This document shows positions 40,708 through 45,361 of a DNA stretch of 45,361 nt, one piece after another; positions within the stretch are counted from its first letter, which is position 1; each line of letters begins with the position of its first letter. The position numbers and the translations under genes are program-made. Under the pieces are notes generated by a model. The model saw only the letters and a list, made by a program, of their open reading frames with translations, did no database searches and was not told the origin of the DNA. The stretch comes from Clostridia bacterium (GTDB lineage: Bacteria; Bacillota; Clostridia; Oscillospirales; CAG-272): positions 1-45,361 of the forward strand of contig JAGAEA010000035.1 of the NCBI GenBank assembly GCA_017613355.1, read 5' to 3'.

Positions 40708-42306
40708 ATGAAAAAACGCATTTCCCTATTTTTGATTTTTGCCATGTTAATCACCCTGCTCGTGCCGCTCGCAGTCACAACGGTATCGGCGGACGAACCG
40801 ACATTGATCACAGACCAGGCGAGCTTTGTCTCTGCGATCGCAACGAACAGCACCAAAGACGCGGACGGCAAGGCGACCGGCACATTCAAGCTGGCGAACG
40901 ACATCACCATCAGCGGAGAATGGAACTTTACCACCGTCTTCCGCGGAGAACTCGACGGTGACGGACACACCATCACCTTTGCGGACGGCGCTACGATCAC
41001 CAGCGGCTTGTTCGCGATGGTGAGCGCCAACGCCTACATCCACGATCTTTCCATCGTGCAGGCGGGATCGGCAACGTGGGTTCCCCAAACGGCATCCGGT
41101 TGCGTGAACGCGTGCCTCGGCGGCGTGGTCGGTCTCTCCGGCGCGGGTGCGGTGAACGGTACCAATTCCTGGGGCAACAAAGATTATACCTCGAGCGCGG
41201 ATAACAAGGTCCGCATCGAGAACGTGACCGTAACGGTCAACATGGACGTGACCGGCAGTACCCCCAACGCATCGGTCGGCGGCATCGTCGGTGAAATCGG
41301 ACTTTACACCGAAATCACGAACTGCGTTTTCAACGGCTATATCAGCGACGCGACCAATCGTTACGATAGCAGCAACGGCGACAGTAAGAGCAGTCAAGAC
41401 GGAGGTAACTCGTCGCGGAGTGCCTACGGCGGCATCGTCGGCTTCGGCTTCCGTCAGGCGGTCGTTGTGATCACCGAATGTATCAACAACGGCAATATTA
41501 CCGGCTACGGTCAGGAGGGCGGCATCCTCGGCGCGATCTCTCCCGCATGGAATGCCAACGAAACGTTCATTACGACGACCATTCAGAGATGTATCAACAA
41601 CGGAACGATCACCTGCAACGGCACGGACATTACTTCGAGCGTTGCCGGCATCGCGGCTTATCTCTACGGCAGAAGAGTGGCGGGCACGACCGTGAACGTT
41701 CTGAACAACATCAACAACGGAACGATCGCGAAAGCGGAAGGCGACGCATACATTGCCGGTATCGTTGCCCGTGTGAACCGCAAAGAGGACAAAAACGTCG
41801 TCACCTTTGCCGGCAACCTGCAGTTGAGCGAGGACGTCGGCGGCGGCAGCCAGATCATGAACCATGCGGACGGTTCCGGAGACGACGGCGTTCTGGTTTA
41901 CACGAACAACTTCGGTCGCAGTGCGGGCAACAGCACTTACAGCCCGTTGTCCGACGCTGCAGCTTACGAAGCCGCTTATGAAACTTTGAATGCGGCATAT
42001 CCCGACGTTTACACCTACAGGGAAAACAAGATCATGCTGGCATGGGTACCGGCTCCGACCGAACCCGAAGAGCCGACCACACAATCCGAAGAGCCGACCA
42101 CAGAACCCGTTGGCGAGGATGCTACCACGGCGCCGACTACGACCGAACCCGTAACCACCGCTCCCGATGACGGAACCAAAGAGTCGGGAGAAAAAGAAAA
42201 GAAGAAGGGTTGCAAATCCTCGGTCGGGATCGGCGGAGCGGTGGCTCTGGTCATGGTCCTCGGCGGAGCAGGGGCAACGGCGGCGACTCGACGGAAAGAG
42301 GACTGA
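40708..42306 (+). CDS. exported GLUG-repeat protein with Cys-transmembrane tail
   Basis: 532 residues, one-module version of its neighbours. Signal peptide (MKKRISLFLIFAMLITLLVP, VSA cleavage), entry segment ITDQASFVSAIATNSTKDAD and KLANDITISGEWNFTTVFRG, repeats such as TECINNGNITGYGQEGGILG and QRCINNGTITCNG. The C-terminal linker is rich in Glu, Pro and Thr (EEPTTQSEEPTTEPVGED). The tail KKKGCKSSVGIGGAVALVMV ... TRRKED is identical at nearly every position to that of the 897-residue protein. Little coding divergence at both ends, more in the middle. Function inferred as surface protein. Confidence 0.82.
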   Translation: MKKRISLFLIFAMLITLLVPLAVTTVSADEPTLITDQASFVSAIATNSTKDADGKATGTFKLANDITISGEWNFTTVFRGELDGDGHTITFADGATITSGLFAMVSANAYIHDLSIVQAGSATWVPQTASGCVNACLGGVVGLSGAGAVNGTNSWGNKDYTSSADNKVRIENVTVTVNMDVTGSTPNASVGGIVGEIGLYTEITNCVFNGYISDATNRYDSSNGDSKSSQDGGNSSRSAYGGIVGFGFRQAVVVITECINNGNITGYGQEGGILGAISPAWNANETFITTTIQRCINNGTITCNGTDITSSVAGIAAYLYGRRVAGTTVNVLNNINNGTIAKAEGDAYIAGIVARVNRKEDKNVVTFAGNLQLSEDVGGGSQIMNHADGSGDDGVLVYTNNFGRSAGNSTYSPLSDAAAYEAAYETLNAAYPDVYTYRENKIMLAWVPAPTEPEEPTTQSEEPTTEPVGEDATTAPTTTEPVTTAPDDGTKESGEKEKKKGCKSSVGIGGAVALVMVLGGAGATAATRRKED

Positions 42307-42384
42307 CCCACCCGTAAATTCTCCCGTAAATCAAATTTGGATCCCCAATTCCCAAAAAACAAACGTAAAAGGAGAAGACAAACC
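42307..42384 (+). repeat. conserved intergenic spacer, copy 2
   Basis: Near copy of 40629-40707 (only scattered substitutions), ending AAAAGGAGAAGACAAACC before ATG 42385. Confidence 0.85.
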
Positions 42385-45162
42385 ATGAAAAAACGCATTT
42401 CCCTATTTCTGGTCTTTGCCATGTTGGTCACGCTGCTCGTACCGCTCGCCGTTACAACGGTATCGGCGGATGAACCGACATTGATCACAGACCAGGCAGG
42501 GCTTGCCGCAATGTCGGCAAGCGGCAACTACAAGTTGGCGAACGATGTCACCATCAGCGGAACGTGGGATTATTCCACCACGTTTACGGGAACGCTGGAC
42601 GGTGACGGACACACGATTACCCTTGCGAATGGTACCACCATGACCGGCGGTCTGTTCCGGCAGTTGAGTTCGAAAGCAACCGTTAAGAACCTCAACATCG
42701 TGCAGGCGGGCGGTGTGACCTATACGCCCGTCGCGCCGGACGGAAGCGGCGCGTACTGCGTCGGCGTGCTTGCTGCAAGCATCGAATATCCGTCCGATTG
42801 CAATAACACCTCGATCACCGCGAATGCCTCGAACACGATTTATATTCGGAATGTAAATGTTACGGCAAATATCACCTCGATCACCACAATCGATAACGAA
42901 AAAGGTTATGCGGTCGGCGGGATCGTCGGCGAGATCGGCATGGTCACGAGCATTACAAACTGCACGTTCAACGGTTCGATTAGTGACGTTAATCGCAGCA
43001 AAACTGATATGAGTGCGAAAGTGAGCGGTTACGGCGGAATTATCGGCGTGGCGATCAGAAACGGCGGACCGGTTGAAGTTACCGAATGTGTCAACAACGG
43101 TAATATTACCGGCTACGGACAGGTGGCAGGAATTTTCGGATATTCCCGCGCATGGAGCGGCGGCGGAACCGGTCTTGCATCCGTTATCATTGAGAGATGT
43201 GTCAACTACGGATCAATCTATTGTGCAGAGACCGCCGCAACCGGAACTGCGGGTGGAATCGCGGGTTATATTTATGTTAAAGACGGAGCGACCGGAGTCG
43301 TAAACAACAACATCAACTATGGTTTTGTAACGATGAACGCAGCGTCTACTGCGACCGCTTCCGGTATTGTTACCCGTTTTCGTAGGGGAACCTTGTCGAT
43401 CTGTGGAAATGTCAACTATGGGACGTTGACGGCAAATAGCGGCGGTCATACCGGTAGTTATTACTATACGATGGAAGGCGACGGTTCTCTGACAACAGAC
43501 AACAACTATAACAATCCAGCAGCTGCTACGGCGGACACATTGAACGCAACCTATGCCGATGTTTACACTCAATACGGCAATCGGGTTGCACTGGCATGGG
43601 AACGCGGAGAGTACACACAGAGCGGTAGCCTATCATCCAATCTGGTCAGTAATCAAGCGGATCTTGCCGCAATGTCAACATCCGGCAGCTATACGCTGGC
43701 GAATGATATTACAATTACCGGCACGTGGGATTATCTTTCTGCATTCACAGGCACGTTGAACGGAAACGGACACACGATCACTTTTGCGGTCGGTGCCGTC
43801 ATCAATGGCGGATTGTTCCGACAGTTGGGTGGAAGTGCCACGGTTAAGGATCTGAACATCGTGCAAGCGGGAAGAGCAAGCTGGAATCCCACAAAAGCAA
43901 ACGGTCAAAGCGGTATGCCAATCGGGGGAGTTGCGGCAAGTGTTTATAGTACGACGAGCAACACCATTACCATTCAGAATGTGAATGTAACAGCAACGAT
44001 TGTCGAAGGTGGCGGAAGCGATCCGCAACGTGTTTGTGTTGGTGGCATTGCTGGCGATGTCAGATCCGTAAAAGGTGTGATCCGGAACTGTACCTTTACC
44101 GGTTCGATTACTGATACGTCAGCCAACCGCAGCGACACAGATATGAGTAGGAAACAGAGTGGATTTGGCGGTATCGTGGGAACCGTTGCCGACAATAACA
44201 CCACTTTAACGGTCACCGAATGCATCAACAATGGTGCGATTAGCTCGTATAGTCAGGTAGGCGGTATTTTGGGTGTTGGTCGAGCTTGGGGCGGTGGCAG
44301 CACAGCACCCGCCGATGTTACCATTCAAAGATGCATCAACAATGGAACGATTACTTGTCTTGGAACCACCAATGCATCGAGCGTCGGTGGTATCGCGGGG
44401 TATATTTACGTAAAGAACGGATCGACCGCGAATGTTCGCTACTGCATTAACACCGGCACGATTGCAAGAGCCGATGGCAGTGCTGCGTATGCGGCAGGTA
44501 TCGTCGGCGGAATACGGCGCGGTGTGGATAATGCCGTTCAGTTCCTCGGTAACTTGCAGGAAAGCGACGCGATCGTAGGGACGCAGATTGCACAAACGCC
44601 GGACGGCTCCGGTGTCGTCGCTTTCACGAACAACTTCGGTCGCGGAGAAGGCAACAGCACTTACAGCCCGTTGACCTATACGAAGAACTACGTTGACGCA
44701 TATATCGCGCTGAATGCGGCGTATGCCGATACCTATGTTTTCCGCAATAACAAAGTGACTCTTGCATGGGCGGATGACGCGGTGTTCAATACCGTTACCT
44801 CGGTGATCGGTGCGCAGCTTTCCAATGTTGCCGGCGAGACCCGCAGTATCCGCATGGTTGCCGGAACGACCGATGACCTGACCGTGGACACGGTCGGCGT
44901 CGATGTGAAAGTTTACTACGGTACCGAAGGCGCGTCCAGAGGATTTACCGGCGACACCGATACGGTTTATACGTCCGTTTATGCCGCGGGTGTCCCCGTC
45001 ACGGCGGCAAGCCAAGGCGTGGATTATCTCTACACGGCAACGCTGGATAACGTTCCGACGTCGATCGGCGTGGTGACGCTGTTGATCCGTACCTTCCACG
45101 AGAAGGGCGGCGAAACCTATTACAGCGATTACACCGCTATGACGCTGGATCTCGCATCCTGA
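42385..45162 (+). CDS. exported GLUG-repeat protein with C-terminal 'GVQ-like' domain
   Basis: 925 residues from ATG 42385. Signal peptide as its neighbours. Two modules, each opening with xLAAMSxSGxYxLANDxTI(S/T)GTWDY (residues ~35 and ~425), followed by GLUG-type rungs (TECVNNGNITGYGQVAGIFG, ERCVNYGSIYC, TECINNGAISSYSQVGGILG, QRCINNGTITC). The end is different from its tandem partners: no Cys-transmembrane tail, but a ~120-residue domain from about 803 (VIGAQLSNVAGETRSIRMVA, then VGVDVKVYYG), homologous to the C-terminus of the locus 1 GLUG protein. The 42-residue peptide gene follows after 19 bp. Confidence 0.82.
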   Translation: MKKRISLFLVFAMLVTLLVPLAVTTVSADEPTLITDQAGLAAMSASGNYKLANDVTISGTWDYSTTFTGTLDGDGHTITLANGTTMTGGLFRQLSSKATVKNLNIVQAGGVTYTPVAPDGSGAYCVGVLAASIEYPSDCNNTSITANASNTIYIRNVNVTANITSITTIDNEKGYAVGGIVGEIGMVTSITNCTFNGSISDVNRSKTDMSAKVSGYGGIIGVAIRNGGPVEVTECVNNGNITGYGQVAGIFGYSRAWSGGGTGLASVIIERCVNYGSIYCAETAATGTAGGIAGYIYVKDGATGVVNNNINYGFVTMNAASTATASGIVTRFRRGTLSICGNVNYGTLTANSGGHTGSYYYTMEGDGSLTTDNNYNNPAAATADTLNATYADVYTQYGNRVALAWERGEYTQSGSLSSNLVSNQADLAAMSTSGSYTLANDITITGTWDYLSAFTGTLNGNGHTITFAVGAVINGGLFRQLGGSATVKDLNIVQAGRASWNPTKANGQSGMPIGGVAASVYSTTSNTITIQNVNVTATIVEGGGSDPQRVCVGGIAGDVRSVKGVIRNCTFTGSITDTSANRSDTDMSRKQSGFGGIVGTVADNNTTLTVTECINNGAISSYSQVGGILGVGRAWGGGSTAPADVTIQRCINNGTITCLGTTNASSVGGIAGYIYVKNGSTANVRYCINTGTIARADGSAAYAAGIVGGIRRGVDNAVQFLGNLQESDAIVGTQIAQTPDGSGVVAFTNNFGRGEGNSTYSPLTYTKNYVDAYIALNAAYADTYVFRNNKVTLAWADDAVFNTVTSVIGAQLSNVAGETRSIRMVAGTTDDLTVDTVGVDVKVYYGTEGASRGFTGDTDTVYTSVYAAGVPVTAASQGVDYLYTATLDNVPTSIGVVTLLIRTFHEKGGETYYSDYTAMTLDLAS

Positions 45163-45181
45163 ACCGAAGGAGGAAACAGAT

Positions 45182-45310
45182 ATGAAACAGTATACACAAC
45201 CGGAACTGAAAATCTATGAGATCACAGACGATCTGTTGACTGTTAAAGACAGCGCCGAGCAAGGCAACGGCATGTCCAACATTACCTTCGATTGGGACGT
45301 TTATACTTAA
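45182..45310 (+). CDS. 42-residue peptide, MK-x-Y-x-x-P family
   Basis: MKQYTQPELKIYEI, then DDLLTV at residues 16-21, then Gly/Asn-rich GNGMSN and an aromatic/Asp-rich end (FDWDVYT). Begins 19 bp after the GLUG protein with an ideal AAGGAGG. Same architecture, spacing and genomic position as 21265-21399. No signal peptide. A terminator follows. Function unknown. Confidence 0.78.
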   Translation: MKQYTQPELKIYEITDDLLTVKDSAEQGNGMSNITFDWDVYT

Positions 45311-45319
45311 AAGGCAAAA

Positions 45320-45352
45320 GCCCCGCAAAGCCGCTTTGCGGCTTTGCGGGGC
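45320..45352 (+). terminator. terminator of locus 2
   Basis: 15-bp perfect stem GCCCCGCAAAGCCGC / GCGGCTTTGCGGGGC with a 3-nt loop, 9 bp after the peptide stop; the window ends within the tail. Confidence 0.85.
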
Positions 45353-45361
45353 AGAATTAAC

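Noticed and set aside
38130-41030. About 966-codon open frame on the minus strand across the GLUG genes
   Set aside because: Antisense shadow of repetitive exported proteins; repetition keeps the frame open in both genes.
38000-45100. Regular repeats in the GLUG genes considered as a CRISPR-like or satellite array
   Set aside because: Repeat units are in frame, encode GG...CVNNG rungs and vary at the DNA level; they are protein repeats.

Overview
The window looks like chromosome from an uncultured or little-studied Gram-positive gut-type Clostridia (Oscillospirales/Christensenellales-like). This is inferred from a T-box leader in front of valS, Gram-positive lipoprotein signals, strong AGGAGG-type ribosome sites, near-consensus TTGACA-17-TATAAT promoters, a DUF6809-type small gene, an SpoIIIE/FtsK protein with four membrane segments, and an ApbE/NusG-II/Gx membrane redox module. 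Housekeeping genes appear GC-rich at third codon positions; the exported-protein loci look more AT-rich by eye. No phage, transposase, CRISPR array or rRNA was found.

Layout. 1-7.4 kb: a UPF0210/PFL gene with its ACT-domain partner, recX-recA (all minus strand), then ftsK/spoIIIE (plus). 7.4-12.3 kb: a frameshifted small gene, a REP-like element, nagB with an AraC regulator, a divergent N-acetylhexosamine-kinase-like gene and a cation/proton antiporter. 12.3-21.5 kb: an AraC regulator divergent from a six-gene operon (locus 1): surface lipoprotein with an EEP (endonuclease/exonuclease/phosphatase) domain, cytosolic EEP protein, solute-binding lipoprotein, SGNH/CE2-like esterase lipoprotein, GLUG-repeat exported protein, and a 44-residue peptide. 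21.5-22.2 kb: four tRNA genes (Ala-GGC, Thr-CGT, Ala-CGC, Thr-GGT). 22.3-29.0 kb: HAD phosphatase, T-box/valS, and an apbE-nusG II-Gx operon with a trailing unknown gene. 29.1-35.1 kb: a sugar-catabolic cluster (beta-propeller glycosidase, two alpha/alpha-barrel glycosidases, sugar-phosphate epimerase, AraC regulator). 35.5-45.3 kb (locus 2): EEP protein, solute-binding lipoprotein, three GLUG-repeat exported proteins in tandem, and a 42-residue peptide.

The most interesting observation is that loci 1 and 2 are parallel: EEP enzyme, orphan solute-binding lipoprotein, GLUG-repeat surface protein(s), then a tiny MK-x-Y-x-x-P peptide directly after a GLUG protein that carries a special C-terminal domain. 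The two other GLUG proteins instead end in a Cys-Lys-Ser-Ser plus transmembrane tail. I know of no described system with this composition. A plausible but unproven role is assembly or decoration of a surface layer tied to glycan or nucleic-acid use.

All assignments are by reading motifs; no database search was possible.
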